Shown piece by piece: positions 30,657-42,199 of a stretch of DNA of 64,000 nt. Below the pieces are notes generated by a model. It was not told the origin of the DNA and did not search any database. It saw only the letters and a list, made by a program, of their open reading frames with translations. The stretch covers positions 100,453-164,452 of the forward strand of contig NW_005179106.1 in the NCBI RefSeq assembly GCF_000350225.1, in the 5' to 3' direction. Position 1 is the stretch's first letter; every line of letters begins with the position of its first letter. The translations under genes were made by a program, and so were the position numbers. This DNA comes from Chondrus crispus. Lineage: Eukaryota > Rhodophyta > Florideophyceae > Gigartinales > Gigartinaceae.

Positions 30657-32076
30657 TCAAGGGCCCGGAGTGTTCTCTGCCTCTTCAAGTAGCATTGTGA
30701 GAGTCTTGCCCTTTAAATTTCTTTCTATTGCTTTTGAGACTGTATGGCTGGCCAAAATGTCAGCAACTTTGTTGAGAATGACCTCGCCCTCGTTGAAAAC
30801 TTGGCGCAATGTCCTCGCCCCTCTCGGACTTCCGTACTCTCTTTCAGCCCAAATTTTCATCTCGTCCATGTAGCATCCCAAAGCCCTTGCACTTGGTGTA
30901 GTCGCTCTTCCCTGCAGCCAATTATCGAAAAGAGCATCACGATCCCCCATGTCGCGATAAACGGCCTTTAGCGCATGTAGGACGTGGACTGATGTATTAA
31001 TATCACTGTACTCAGCTGCGACAGCAGCCATTGCGTTGCAAGCCGATGTTCCCTCGATAATGGGCAAGGGAGGTTCTGCATTCGTCGCAGTTGGGACCCA
31101 TGGATCAGGGTCTCGTGGACCCTTTCCGAACTTCGCATTCAGTAGGTTACGTGGCGGATAGCGCGCTTTCCAGTCAAGCTCCGAATTGGAAAAGTGTATC
31201 ACCAGTTTCCTAACAATCCAGTTTAGCGGAGCACACTTAACACTGTGCGATTCACCAATGGGTTCATCTGACCTCGTGTGCTCGTAATTCTAAAAGCCTC
31301 TGAGGCCATGCTCTACGAATTAACGGTTGGGAAGTGTCCCGCATCTCAGGGCATGGTGTAAGATTCCGAAACTCTATCCCATTGAACCCCACGTGCTCAG
31401 CTGTCCGAGTTGACACCACACCCGGTCCACTTGGAGAATATTCTCGGTCAAAAGGGATAACTACAGGGTCAACATATCCGTCGCCAGCGCTTAGACTAAC
31501 TCCATGATCAGCTTCTTTAGCTCTAGAGTCCTGTAGGTCCGCACCCGGCACATCGAAGTATCGGTCTTCGAAAGCCACCTGGCTCTGTGCATGAAGTCCA
31601 GGAGGTTCAGTAGAGATACGCACCATGCCGGAATCATCAGGTAACGCAGATAGAGTTCCCTCAAATCTACTGGTAAGCGACTTTTAACCCCTGGCTTACA
31701 TGCTACAGCAAAGTGGATGTTGCGTCTCAAAAAGCCAAAATCAGGTGGTGGCTTGGTTGCGTAGCCCAGTGAGGCAAACCATTCTGTAAAGTTAATGCTG
31801 CTGGCGAGATTCACTGCAAAGCCTTTGACTTTGCCGCTTTTCCGATTGATGCATTCAAAGCCATTTAACATATCATCAACGCCTAGTATGACCTCCCGTC
31901 TCTTGCGGCTTTGAAATTGTCCAAAAAGCATGTCCGCGAGGTAATTGCCGTGATTATTCTCTAGAAAGATTACCAAAACAATCTCAGCGAGGCCTTGGTC
32001 CACCATATATTGCGGAAGAGCAATTGTTGTCATCCAATTTTCCCAACTGCCGCATTATCGGAGATTATAATTTTAA
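30657..32076 (-). pseudogene. 3' part of DUF7869-like transposase gene, cut off by Mutator element
   Basis: On the minus strand this reads in from the 9-bp target duplication at 32,068-32,076. It shows ISDNAAVG, then after one frame change WMTTIALPQYMVDQGLAEIVLVIFLENNHGN, then LADMLFGQFQSRKRR, resembling the core of large DNA-transposase-like families of algae and oomycetes (D-N ... followed by a G/N-H-x-x-x-x-D stretch, as in DUF7869 proteins). Pieces continue at 31,264-31,626 and 30,657-31,202 in other frames. At least three frameshifts are needed to join them, so the gene is dead. The 5' part lies beyond the Mutator-like element at 39,470-42,199. The family name is a judgement from pattern only. 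Confidence 0.5.
32068..32076. repeat. 9-bp target-site duplication, left copy
   Basis: TAATTTTAA abutting the GGGTGAAATC terminus. An identical copy follows the right terminus at 39,470-39,478. Nine base pairs is the standard duplication length for Mutator-like elements. Confidence 0.95.
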
Positions 32077-34278
32077 GGGTGAAATCCATTGTGGTGCGTG
32101 AAAGACTGCGAAAAGGCCTAATAAAAGCGTTGAGTTTGGCTTTGAGCCCGTTGCTGTCCATTTGGGTCATTGTAGTGTGTTCAGGACCACATCAGGACCA
32201 ATGATAGCAACCTGGGCCGGACCGGCCGGGTTGGTCCCGGCACCAGTCAATCATGCGCCGGGGCAAAGGCCATTGTTGTCACTTCATGATTTATAATTTT
32301 CATTATTATCGCGTTATTATTATTTAAGTCTAATACAGGCCAGTTTGCGCGCAGGGGGGTGGCCGATGCGTGGGTAAGCGACCGGGACGCCGGCGGCCAC
32401 AGTGATCCCGCGCTGTAAGTGCGATATGGAGTGAGCGAGTTTACACGCAGTTACTGGCACTGCTGGCAGCGTGACCGGGGGCGGATGCTGCGTCGTACAC
32501 GTACACGCGCGCAATGCGTCCGGTCCGACGCGTGCACATCGTTGCGTCGACTTCCCAACGCGCTCTTCACCTCTGTCCCGCTCGATAAACGAGAACCCCT
32601 TTCACGCCTCCCCTTTCACGCCTCCCCCTTCACGCCTCCCCCTTCACACCTTCCTGCGCCTACCCAATCTCTTCCTCGCCTAGTCCGCCATGCCCACCTC
32701 CCCGTGCGCGCCGCACCAGAAGGCGGGCCAGTCCCTGCGCACGCTTATGCCTATGGTGGCGCCGTCCCACACCACCTCCTCAGCGCGCACGGGCGCAGCC
32801 ACTACCGTGCGCATGGGCGTAGCCACCCTGCTGACGTCGGCGAACACGTTGTAGCGACGCCTGCGCTCGCGGCGTCCGTGGACGGCGCGCGTCCAGCGCC
32901 ACGCCGCAGCGCCCAACAAGGGGGCCAACGCGGCCACTACAGCGCCCGCGGCCGCGCCCGCAGCCCTCGAACGCATTTCTGTCGCGCCCCGCGCGCCTCC
33001 CCACCCTCCGCCGCTTCCGTCCCGCAAAGCCTCCCGCGACGATGTCCTCCCGCGACAATGTCCTACCGCGCCTCGCTCGGCACGCGCGGCGAGCTGCGCA
33101 GCATGGCGGCGGACGGCAGAGGCCGAGATCCTCACCATCTACCGCGTGCGCCCTGGCCCCGCACGTCATCGTGCCGCAGTGGATCCGCTCGGAGCTGCCG
33201 CCTGAGCCGCCGACGCTGCCGCCGTGCGCGATGTCGCTGCCTACCTGCTCGCCTCCGTGCTCCAAATCGTCGCCGCGGCCGCCCGCGCGCGCCCCGTGTG
33301 CCGGTGCAGCAGTTCCACACGCGCGTCAGCCCCACCAGCGCCACCTGCACGATGGTCGTGCTCAGCCAGGCCCGGCTCGTGAGCGCCATGTTCTGCTCCA
33401 GACGCCGCGCCCCCCAACGCGCCCCCGTCAACGCCGCCGTCAACGCCCTCCGCAACGCCCCCGCCACCCAGCAGCTCGTCCACAAAGTGCTCTCCCCCCA
33501 CGTCCCGCGTCCGCCACCAGCACCTCGTACCCCCGCGCCCGAGCCCACGCCCCACCCCGACGCAGCTGCGCTGCCGCTCGTCCCCGAGGCACTACAGTGC
33601 CGACAGCTCCAGCGGGCACGATGCCACTGCGAGCTCCACACGGCTCAGCGCAACCGCCGACTGCGCGCCGCTGCCGACGCAGGCCCCGTCCCCGAGCGTC
33701 GCCCCAAAGCCGCACTGCAGCCCTAGCGGCCCCCCCGGATCCCAAAGCTGCGGCCCTTCCACGCCTCCAGGAACCGCCGGCTCGTCACGCACTCAGCCCC
33801 TACCGGCCGCCTTGGTGCGCCTCCGTCACCGCCACCAGCCGCTTGTCCAACCGTGCCGGTCGGCGCTGCGTCACTGAGGCCGCCGCCTTGTCTCTCACGG
33901 GAAAAGTCGATGCGCGTGCACACGACGCGTTCAAAGCGAGCAGCTGGCGTTGGCGACGACGGGTGTGAACCTGCCTTCCAGGGCTTTTTTGGCCGTTCCC
34001 AGCTACAATTATTATGACAGACACGTCGCGTATAGTCCCTAAAAACACCAGAAATCTAATTTCAGTCAACAAAACATGCGTCGGCGCACGCAAACAGGGT
34101 TCCGAACCAAGCCTAGACCCCTCCAAACGGCTCCAATCCGCCCCCTTTCAGCGCAAACCTCCCTTATGACAACGATAAAAAGCGCTGTGCTGCGCCGTGA
34201 ACCTCATTCCTGCATACTTTTTTAAATTTGCTGAACAGTATCGACACTCAAATTTTGTCATTAACGCTATGATAACAC
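32077..34278 (+). repeat. Left long terminal inverted repeat
   Basis: 2,202 bp. The part 32,690-33,970 is very GC-rich and open in several frames (up to 435 codons), unlike the AT-richer flanks; it may be a captured host fragment, but no product is recognised. Contains a short tandem array of TTCACGCCTCCCC-type units (about 32,604-32,656) with one unit fewer than the right arm. Confidence 0.93.
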
Positions 34279-34294
34279 GGCTTTATGGATTGTT

Positions 34295-36423
34295 TCATAC
34301 TACAGCACCAACATCACGCTGGAACGTGCGCACGTTGTGCCTCTTTGAACCACACCTGGAGCAACGCGTGACACGGACAGAAGATGGTTCAAGGCTGCTG
34401 ATGCGCCTACGTTTCCTCGGGCGACCACGTTTTGGAGGAATAGCCAACGGGAGTCTCGGATCAGTAGGAGCATCCGCCTCAAATAGTGATTTCGTGCATC
34501 GACTGTCATACACAGGGAAGCCATCATACTGCAGCGCGTACCAGAAGGACGAATCATATCGGGCCAAGTATTCTTCTATGTTGTGCTCTCCCTGCAGGAA
34601 AACGTTCGCAGCATGCGGGCATGGGAAGGTTGTTCCTTGCCATTTCCCGCAAGTGCAGGAATTATCCTGGAGGTTGACGGTGTACGACAAAAGTGGATTA
34701 CGCTCGGAGAGCACCCGAGCCTTTTTTTGCTCCAAATCAAGGAAGGTCACCGGCAGACGGCGCGACGAGGCTTTGGACTGAACGGTTTCTAGAAGCGACT
34801 TGACGCGCGGAGCCAGCACTGCGCCGCTTTCATTGTGCGCGCTTGGCGCGCGGCATGCCTGAATATGGCGAGACTGATGCAGGTCTACGGCACGTAGAAA
34901 GGCGCAACCAATCGGAGCCCGACGTACTGACAAAGTTGCCCTGTTCATCGATTCAACACCCTGCGTTGTAGATCGCCCATACAGGCCGCTCCTTAGAAAC
35001 GGGTACTGCTCCACGTCGGGGACCTTGGCAATGTATTCTCTTCCCTTTGCCGTGTATCTTGATCTCGCAGCGGCAAGCTGCCCTATTGTCCACGCATGAA
35101 CTGCCGCGGCAAAGGCCTTTCCACTTGTCACATCCCCCCGCTTGTAGATGTCCCTTGACGATGCGTGCTGCAGAAAAACTGTTTCACTTGAGGCGGAACT
35201 GCTGCAATGGCGGCGCGCCCGCCCTTGTCCTGGTCCGTGATGATGCCAAATTGCTCACGGTCAAAATCGAGATGTTCTTTGACGAACTGCAAGAACAACC
35301 GCCAGGTGCTCTCACTCTCGTTGTCCGCAATCAGCATCATCGCCATAAGCACTTGACGATGAGAAACGTCGGACCCATACATTGAGAAAAGCGTACCTTT
35401 AGTGACGCTGGCGCAATGTGCAGCATCAGCTGTAAAGACCGGAACCACATTCGAAACCATTGCCACTGCAGAGACCGGAACGTAAGTACGGCATAGAAAA
35501 ATGAAGCGTCGGATGGCACGTTGCTGCTGAGAGACTCACGAAAGGCTGTTTCGTCAAACGGTACTGTGGAGTTTGTCTTGCGATGTTGTTCCTGAGCAAT
35601 GCGCACGGTGATATCTAGCATCTCCAGCCGCCCTTTTATCACCAACGTCGCCTTGTGCCACAAACCCTTCAATGCTTCAATATATTGAGGGAGCCGGGAG
35701 ACGACATTGTGGTTCTCATTTGTTACGCGGGCGAACGCAGCTGCCCTTACACGCTTCAAGAACGAAGGGGGAAGCGTCACGTCGAAGAGAAGGACGTAGA
35801 GCAGCACGAATATCTTGATCTGACAAAGCAAGCCCCTCTAAAATGCGCGGAATGAGAAGGTCTGAAAGCATTTCCGGAGAATATGCAGTTCGTCCGTATC
35901 GGAGATTGAGGTTGAGGTTTGTATGCGGTTCACAGCCGTGTGGGACAAACTGTCTCGTGGTCTATACGCCGTCAGCGTTGCGAATTATGTTCACCCTGAA
36001 GCGGCAAGTGTCATGAATGCAGCGCGATTTTAGCTGAGTTGAAGTAAAACGACCATAGAAAGACTCTTCATGTTCACTTCTCTTCAAATCTTTGAACACA
36101 TGCCGACGATTCGAGATCTCCGCAAACTGGCAGAGCGCCAACAGCGCGTCGTCACGAGAGTCGAAGGCCTGGCCAACTGAGGGAGAAAAGTTGAGTAACT
36201 CGGACAACGGCTGAGGAGGGCCCGCGCTCCAAGGCGCCTGAAGGGCGACTTTCGCCACTTCTCTAATGCGTTTCGCGCGGTTCTCCTTGTTCTCGCCAAT
36301 ATCGCTCCCGCAGCTTTCACTGCTGCTGCACATGGCGCTTGAAAATTGCTCGCCGATCAGCCTCGAAACTGGAACTTCCGCACCCGTACCCTCTCCATAT
36401 TCGAGACCCGATACTGCAATCAA
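34295..36423 (-). pseudogene. MuDR-type transposase, frameshifted
   Basis: In order on the minus strand: 36,423-35,962 N-terminal MuDR region (GQAFDSRDDALLALCQFAEI, with a later C-x4-C); about 35,955-35,710 a stretch with GCEPHTNLNLNLRYGRTAY; 35,831-35,337 a linker; 35,466-35,128 the MULE catalytic domain (VFTADAAHC with the first Asp, ITDQDKGGRAAI with the second, then FFCSTHRQG); 35,131-34,295 the end with a SWIM zinc finger (CTCGKWQGTTFPCPHA), a KRGRPRKRRR basic patch and a CSRCG zinc-knuckle-like end. The domain order is that of a full transposase, but several frame changes separate the parts. Small introns are an alternative for some of the breaks; with so many, decay is more likely. Confidence 0.85.
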
Positions 36424-36479
36424 TTTTAGCTATTCACACGAAAACGCTGTATTGCAGTCGCGCGCGACCGCGGACGCAT

Positions 36480-36540
36480 GACTGTCCGGAAACTCGCGGG
36501 AAATGCAAAAAGGGCATTTCCCGCGAGTTTCCGGACAGTC
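36480..36540. repeat. Perfect 27-bp hairpin inside the MULE
   Basis: Arms at 36,480-36,506 and 36,514-36,540 with a 7-nt loop. Arms contain GGAAACTCGCGGGAAATGC. It sits about 60 bp upstream of the transposase ATG and about 110 bp from the inner end of the right arm. Confidence 0.93.
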
Positions 36541-36647
36541 TGGCTCACTTATGCCGGACTGTCCACGTCATCTCCAGGTCAGTCAGCACCAGTTCACATG
36601 GAGACGCCAGGTAGTCGTGGTAACAACGACACGTGCTCCGTCGCACA

Positions 36648-39469
36648 GTGTTATAATAGCGTTAATGACAAAATTTGAGTGTCGATACTGTTCAGCAAAT
36701 TTAAAAAAGTATGCAGGAATGAGGTTCACGGCGCAGCACAGCGCTTTTTATCGTTGTCATAAGGGAGGTTTGCGCTGAAAGGGGGCGGATTGGAGCCGTT
36801 TGGAGGGGTCTAGGCTTGGTTCGGAACCCTGTTTGCGTGCGCCGACGCATGTTTTGTTGACTGAAATTAGATTTCTGGTGTTTTTAGGGACTATACGCGA
36901 CGTGTCTGTCATAATAATTGTAGCTGGGAACGGCCAAAAAAGCCCTGGAAGGCAGGTTCACACCCGTCGTCGCCAACGCCAGCTGCTCGCTTTGAACGCG
37001 TCGTGTGCACGCGCATCGACTTTTCCCGTGAGAGACAAGGCGGCGGCCTCAGTGACGCAGCGCCGACCGGCACGGTTGGACAAGCGGCTGGTGGCGGTGA
37101 CGGAGGCGCACCAAGGCGGCCGGTAGGGGCTGAGTGCGTGACGAGCCGGCGGTTCCTGGAGGCGTGGAAGGGCCGCAGCTTTGGGATCCGGGGGGGCCGC
37201 TAGGGCTGCAGTGCGGCTTTGGGGCGACGCTCGGGGACGGGGCCTGCGTCGGCAGCGGCGCGCAGTCGGCGGTTGCGCTGAGCCGTGTGGAGCTCGCAGT
37301 GGCATCGTGCCCGCTGGAGCTGTCGGCACTGTAGTGCCTCGGGGACGAGCGGCAGCGCAGCTGCGCTGGGGTGGGGCGTGGGCTCGGGCGCGGGGGTACG
37401 AGGTGCTGGTGGCGGACGCGGGACGTGGGGGGCGAGCACTTTGTGGACGAGCTGCTGGGTGGCGGGGGCGTTGCGGAGGGCGTTGACGGCGGCGTTGACG
37501 GGGGCGCGTTGGGGGGCGCGGCGTCTGGAGCAGAACATGGCGCTCACGAGCCGGGCCTGGCTGAGCACGAGCATCGTGTAGGTGGCGCTGGTGGGGCTGA
37601 CGCGCGTGTGGACTGCTGCACCGGCACACGGGGCGCGCGCGGGCGGCCGCGGCGACGATTTGGAGCACGGAGGCGAGCAGGTAGGCAGCGACATCGTGCA
37701 CGGCGGCAGCGTCGGCGGCTCGGGCGGCAGCTCCGAGTGGATCCACTGCGGCACGATGACGTGCGGGGCCAGGGCGCACGCGGTAGATGGTGAGGATCTC
37801 GGCCTCTGTCGTCCGCCGCCATGCTGCGCAGCTCGCCGCGCGTGCCGAGCGAGGCGCGGTAGGACATTGTCGCGGGAGGACATCGTCGCGGGAGGCTTTG
37901 CGGGACGGAAGCGGCGGAGGGTGGGGAGGCGCGCGGGGCGCGACAGAAATGCGTTCGAGGGCTGCGGGCGCGGCCGCGGGCGCTGTAGTGGCCGCGTTGG
38001 CCCCCTTGTTGGGCGCTGCGGCGTGGCGCTGGACGCGCGCCGTCCACGGACGCCGCGAGCGCAGGCGTCGCTACAACGTGTTCGCCGACGTCAGCAGGGT
38101 GGCTACGCCCATGCGCACGGTAGTGGCTGCGCCCGTGTGCGCTGAGGAGGTGGTGTGGGACGGCGCCACCATAGGCATAAGCGTGCGCAGGGACTGGCCC
38201 GCCTTCTGGTGCGGCGCGCACGGGGAGGTGGGCATGGCGGACTAGGCGAGGAAGAGATTGGGTAGGCGCAGGGAGGTGTGAAGGGGGAGGCGTGAAGGGG
38301 GAGGCGTGAAGGGGGAGGCGTGAAAGGGGAGGCGTGAAAGGGGGTCTCGTTTATCGAGCGGGACGGAGGTTGTGGTACAATTGCCAAGTGGCGCTACTGT
38401 ACTAGGCGGGCGCCAGAGGCCTAGCCAAGTACAGTAGTAAGATGTTAACCGATACGGTGCATACGTGGCCACCACGTGTGGATGTGGCCACGTGGAAGTC
38501 CACGTGTAGTTAGTGGCACCAGCTAGTGCAGGTGTACAAGTGGTGCGCGACCGATCGGTGGGTTAGTACAGTAGTCATTTTTAGTTACCGTAAGCTACAG
38601 TAAGCTGGCTACAGTATGTACAGCTACTGTGGTCCGTCCGGTGCCACCGCCCTACTGGGGGGTATAAGATAGGGGGGCACCGGGCTGGAGGTAAACCGAG
38701 GCAAGCACGCCTCCCCTTACTTCCTACCCTAGTCCTTTTACCGTACGGTTAAGTAAGTCCCTCAGGTTTCCAGCTCGCCACCGGTCGTACTGCTCTACAC
38801 CCCAGTACGACTGCGCGTGTCCAGTGCGGTGTACCTCCCTTGTCCAGTGCTTCCTACCGTTCCGGATTATTCTACATGACACTCCAGTGTAGCGGTCCCC
38901 CAGGCTCCCTCATTTTTAGGTACAGCCTGTCCTTTTCCGTTTACGGTTTAGCGTCCCTACGGTTGTACCACAGAGGTGAAGAGCGCGTTGCGAAGTAGAC
39001 GCAACGATGTGCACGCGTCGGGCCGGACGCATTGCGCGCGTGTACGTGTACGACGCAGCATCCGCCCCCGGTCACGCTGCCAACAGTGCCAGTAACTGCG
39101 TGTAAACTCGCTCACTCCATATCGCATTTACAGCGCGGGATCACTGTGGCCGCCGGCGTCCCGGTCGCTTACCCACGCATCGGCCACCCCCCTGCGCGCA
39201 AACTGGCCTGTATTAGACTTAAATAATAATAACGCGATAATAATGAAAATTATAAATCATGAAGTGACAACAATGGCCTTTGCCCCGGCGCATGATTGAC
39301 TGGTGCCGGGACCGGCCCGGCCGGTCCGGCCCAGGTTGCTATCATTGGTCCTGATGTGGTCCTGAACACACTACAATGACCCAAATGGACAGCAACGGGC
39401 TCAAAGCCAAACTCAACGCTTTTATTAGGCCTTTTCGCAGCCTTTCACACACCACAATGGATTTCACCC
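36648..39469 (-). repeat. Right long terminal inverted repeat
   Basis: Near-identical inverted copy of the left arm (whole short frames of 66 and 108 codons are unchanged), with scattered single substitutions, one extra 14-bp-type tandem unit near 38,290-38,340, and a 602-bp solo LTR plus 5-bp duplication at 38,371-38,977. Without that insertion the arm is about 2.2 kb. Confidence 0.93.
38371..38972. mobile_element. Solo LTR of a retrotransposon
   Basis: 602 bp, starts TGTGGTACAA and ends TTGTACCACA (perfect 10-bp ends with TG...CA), flanked by perfect 5-bp duplications GAGGT at 38,366-38,370 and 38,973-38,977. The left arm of the MULE has the empty site (CTCTTCACCTCTGTCCCGC around 32,562-32,580), which proves insertion. 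Interior has a GGGTATAAGATAG TATA-like promoter word near 38,662 and no coding capacity. Related to the 639-bp element at 41,553. Confidence 0.88.
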
Positions 39470-39478
39470 TAATTTTAA
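39470..39478. repeat. 9-bp target-site duplication, right copy
   Basis: TAATTTTAA, identical to 32,068-32,076, directly after the CACCC terminus. Confidence 0.95.
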
Positions 39479-41552
39479 TTGACTCTCTACGACAACAAAG
39501 CAGATGTGATAGCAATATTTCCTCAATGATAGCAGATGCGTTCTTGGGACCTGTTCCCTGCTCGTGGGAGAGGACTATGGAGTCGTTAGTCACAGCGCTG
39601 ACGTGCCCGTTGAAATCGAATCTCCACCTCCTCATATCAGAGGAGACAGACACGAAAAAATGAGGCAAATTGACTTTCCTCATGTCATCCTGATGCATCA
39701 TAATTGCACGGTCCGGGAACAGGTTCCAACCCACTGAGTCAGGAAACTCCTGATTTGGCGCATGACTCGAACATATAGCTCGATATTTGTTCTCTACTCT
39801 CCGAAAGTGGTCTGTAAGCCTTTCGACAGTGTCTCGAATCCGTCCATCCCGGCTATTGTGTCTTCTCAGCTCCTGGACGCAATCGTCCTCTTGAAATGTT
39901 TTCCACAATGCTTTCAGACAATAACTTTAATCGTCTACTTTCCGCCTCTGATAGTTCCCGCGTTCGCTGATGCAAGTCGTCCAGCTCACTTTTCATGACG
40001 GCTGCCTCATGCTGGTACTGTAGTAGGGCGTAGTGCATTGTTTTGCAGTTTGGACATGCGTTGTGATCGGACTGCGAGAACGTATGACGCAGTTTCGCTG
40101 TTTTAAAAAATCTTTCACCATGCGCTGTAACGTGCTGGACGATACTTCTGAGATGGTAGACTCATCATCACGGCAAAGGACTTTGCGCAAGACCTCTAGG
40201 AGCTTCTCCTGAGTATTAATCTCAGAAGAATAAACGCGACAAACGTTAGGACCCGTGGAGGCCGACGGGTCTGCCCTTAAGACAATATCGAGGTGAGCCG
40301 CCACTCTCTGCCGAATACGTTCAGGGTAGCGATTTATAGGACGCGTCCGTTCGTATCGGTAGCGTAGTGTACCATCATTTAACAACGGGCGCCCAAATTT
40401 CTCTTGGTCTGAGCACATCTCGTCAAGGGCTCTCCGAACATCTGCAATTAGTGATTCGGACACTGTGTAAAAAGCGGAAAGTGAAGCGTTGCACACACGC
40501 GTAGTACTCTTTGAGAGCGGACAAAATAACCTATTCAATAAAAACCTGTTTTCTTTGTGGCGCGGCTTGAGCTCCTTTCCAAGCTTGATAAAGTCATTGT
40601 ATTCTCCTATTAAATTCCACTGCGGAACTGATGCAAAGCACGGCTCGTCGCAGCCGCAATCATACTCGTTCAGGCTTTGGAGAGGCGGATAGTTGCGTCT
40701 ATCTCCATTTCTCTGGTGCTGACGCTGCCGGACTCCTGCAGCATCAATGACACTTGTAAGATCCTCCTCTGTAGCGGTGTTCAAGGACATGCTCATCCGG
40801 TTGTATAAAATATTTCGTGACACCCCCAAAAGCTAGCTTATAGATTGTGTACACAGTTTTTGCTTCGGGCGTGCCGTTCCTTTGGGGAAGTCACTCTTTC
40901 CGTAGAGAAACGGCAAGACCTCTAATACAAAACGTGCAAACTCCCGCAATTCCTTCTGACGCGCAGTGCCATGCGCTTGTCCCGAGACGGCATCCCTTTC
41001 AGATCTCGAGTGTGAAACAAAGGCAATTGTCAAAGTCCCTACACCGCGGCGTCTCGGATCAATCTGTGTGTGTAGTTGCTCATGTGCGGCATGGCACCTA
41101 TTTGCGTGGCTGTGAATCAGAATTAGCTCATCCAACAGCTGGATCTGTAGCGGATCCATTGATATTGTTGGAAAGCAGAGCTTCTTGCGACAATACCATA
41201 TGGATGTGGGGAAGCGATCCCTGTGAATGCGGTATGCCGCTTGAGCTTTCCTGTCGATTTCAATAAACTCAGACACTTTTTTCTCAGCCATTTCCTTCGC
41301 CGCTGCGTCCAAGTTGTGTTCATTCTCCCCCATAGCATATGTCATACTTTCACGTATCTCTCCATTCCCGGAAAGGCGCAGCAAAAAAGCTGCAATCCGG
41401 TTTGACGCCCCGATTTTTTCGTCACTGCACTGTTGTTCGCCAAAATAGAGATCCAAAACCTCGGGATCCGCGCTGCTTAAAACTTCTTGCAAGCCGTTTT
41501 CCAGTGTGCTAGATGTAGTTCCGAATTGCGGGACTGTAGCAGGACAGGAAAA

Positions 41553-42191
41553 TGTAGTACAATTCCGTACCACAACCCCCCGGCGAGATGATAACCGCGC
41601 GGGAGGGCGGGTGCTACTGTAGCGAGCGGGCGTACACGCGCCCGCCGCCGTGTACAGTAGTACCCCAAGGGTCCGACGTTGGACAGCCGGTAGCAGCGGG
41701 CGTGGCCACGGGTAACATGTGGCACAACCGTTGGCCGGGATCGTGTCCACGGGCACACGTGTATAATCCGTACGGTGGCTAACTAGTAAGTAGTAGTTAA
41801 TGGCACACATTAAGTAATTGTGTACAGTAGCTGGTACACAGTAAGTGCTAACTACTGTAGAGGGACAGGTGTCCTGGCGTCCCACTTAGGGGTTAGGACC
41901 GGGGACACTTGTCCGTCTCAGTAAAGAGGAGGCAGACTCGCCTCCCTTCCCTTTACGGCTAAGTGCTAACACCGTTCCGGTTTCCCTTTTAGTCTCAGGC
42001 TTCTTACCCGTGACCGGCCGTCCGGATCTAACACCACCGTCCGGCTGCGCGCCACCGACCACGTGAGCCTTCCCTCTTTTCGAGTCCATCCGTACGGTCT
42101 GCGTTCGCGCGTGGGTTACCCTGCGGCGCGCGCTCCCTTACCTCTAACCCCCTCGTTTCCGAGTGGTCGGGACGAAGGTAGTTATACCACA
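41553..42191. mobile_element. Second solo LTR of the same family
   Basis: 639 bp, starts TGTAGTACAATT and ends AGTTATACCACA, flanked by perfect 5-bp duplications GAAAA at 41,548-41,552 and 42,192-42,196. Shares with the 38,371 element the terminal words, several TACTGTA/ACAGTA stretches and a GCCTCCC-TTTACGG-TAAG order near the 3' part, but is clearly diverged from it. No internal ORF of note. It splits codon 3 of the underlying minus-strand pseudogene. Confidence 0.85.
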
Positions 42192-42199
42192 GAAAACAT

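Larger units (their letters stand above)
32077..39469. mobile_element. Mutator-like element (MULE) with about 2.2-kb inverted repeats
   Basis: 7,393 bp, starting GGGTGAAATCCATTGTGGTG and ending in its reverse complement. Left arm 32,077-34,278, right arm 36,648-39,469 (longer because of a solo LTR), unique centre of about 2.4 kb with a minus-strand MuDR-type transposase pseudogene. Flanked by perfect 9-bp duplications. It inserted into an older transposase-like gene on the minus strand. Most TIR Mutators have arms of 100-500 bp, so arms of over 2 kb are unusual. The transposase is frameshifted, so the copy is probably inactive unless helped in trans. Confidence 0.93.
39470..42199 (-). pseudogene. 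5' part of DUF7869-like transposase gene, interrupted by a solo LTR
   Basis: Begins with ATG at 42,199 (in-frame stop just upstream), is broken after TTTTC by the solo LTR, and resumes at 41,547 with CPATVPQFG... A 240-residue stretch runs to a TAG at 40,833; the same frame stays open beyond it to 39,993 (LLGVSRNILYNRM...). Frame changes follow: a coiled-coil part (EAAVMKSELDDLHQRTRELS) near 39,985, then 39,908-39,480 with MHQDDMRKVNLPHFFVS, a LSHEQGTGPKNASAIIEEIL stretch and ESIKI at the MULE junction. The C-terminal half is at 30,657-32,076. Damage: two insertions, one nonsense codon, several frameshifts. The transposase label rests on pattern similarity only; the gene could be another repetitive family. 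Confidence 0.5.

Noticed and set aside
32419..33726. 435-codon frame in the left MULE arm
   Set aside because: GC-rich, P/R/A-rich, overlaps other long frames on both strands; its counterpart in the other arm has a different frame structure, so protein constraint is absent.
38371..38972. TIR DNA transposon instead of a solo LTR
   Set aside because: Terminal repeats are only 10 bp, ends are TG...CA and the duplication is 5 bp in both copies, which fits an LTR better; no transposase-type features.
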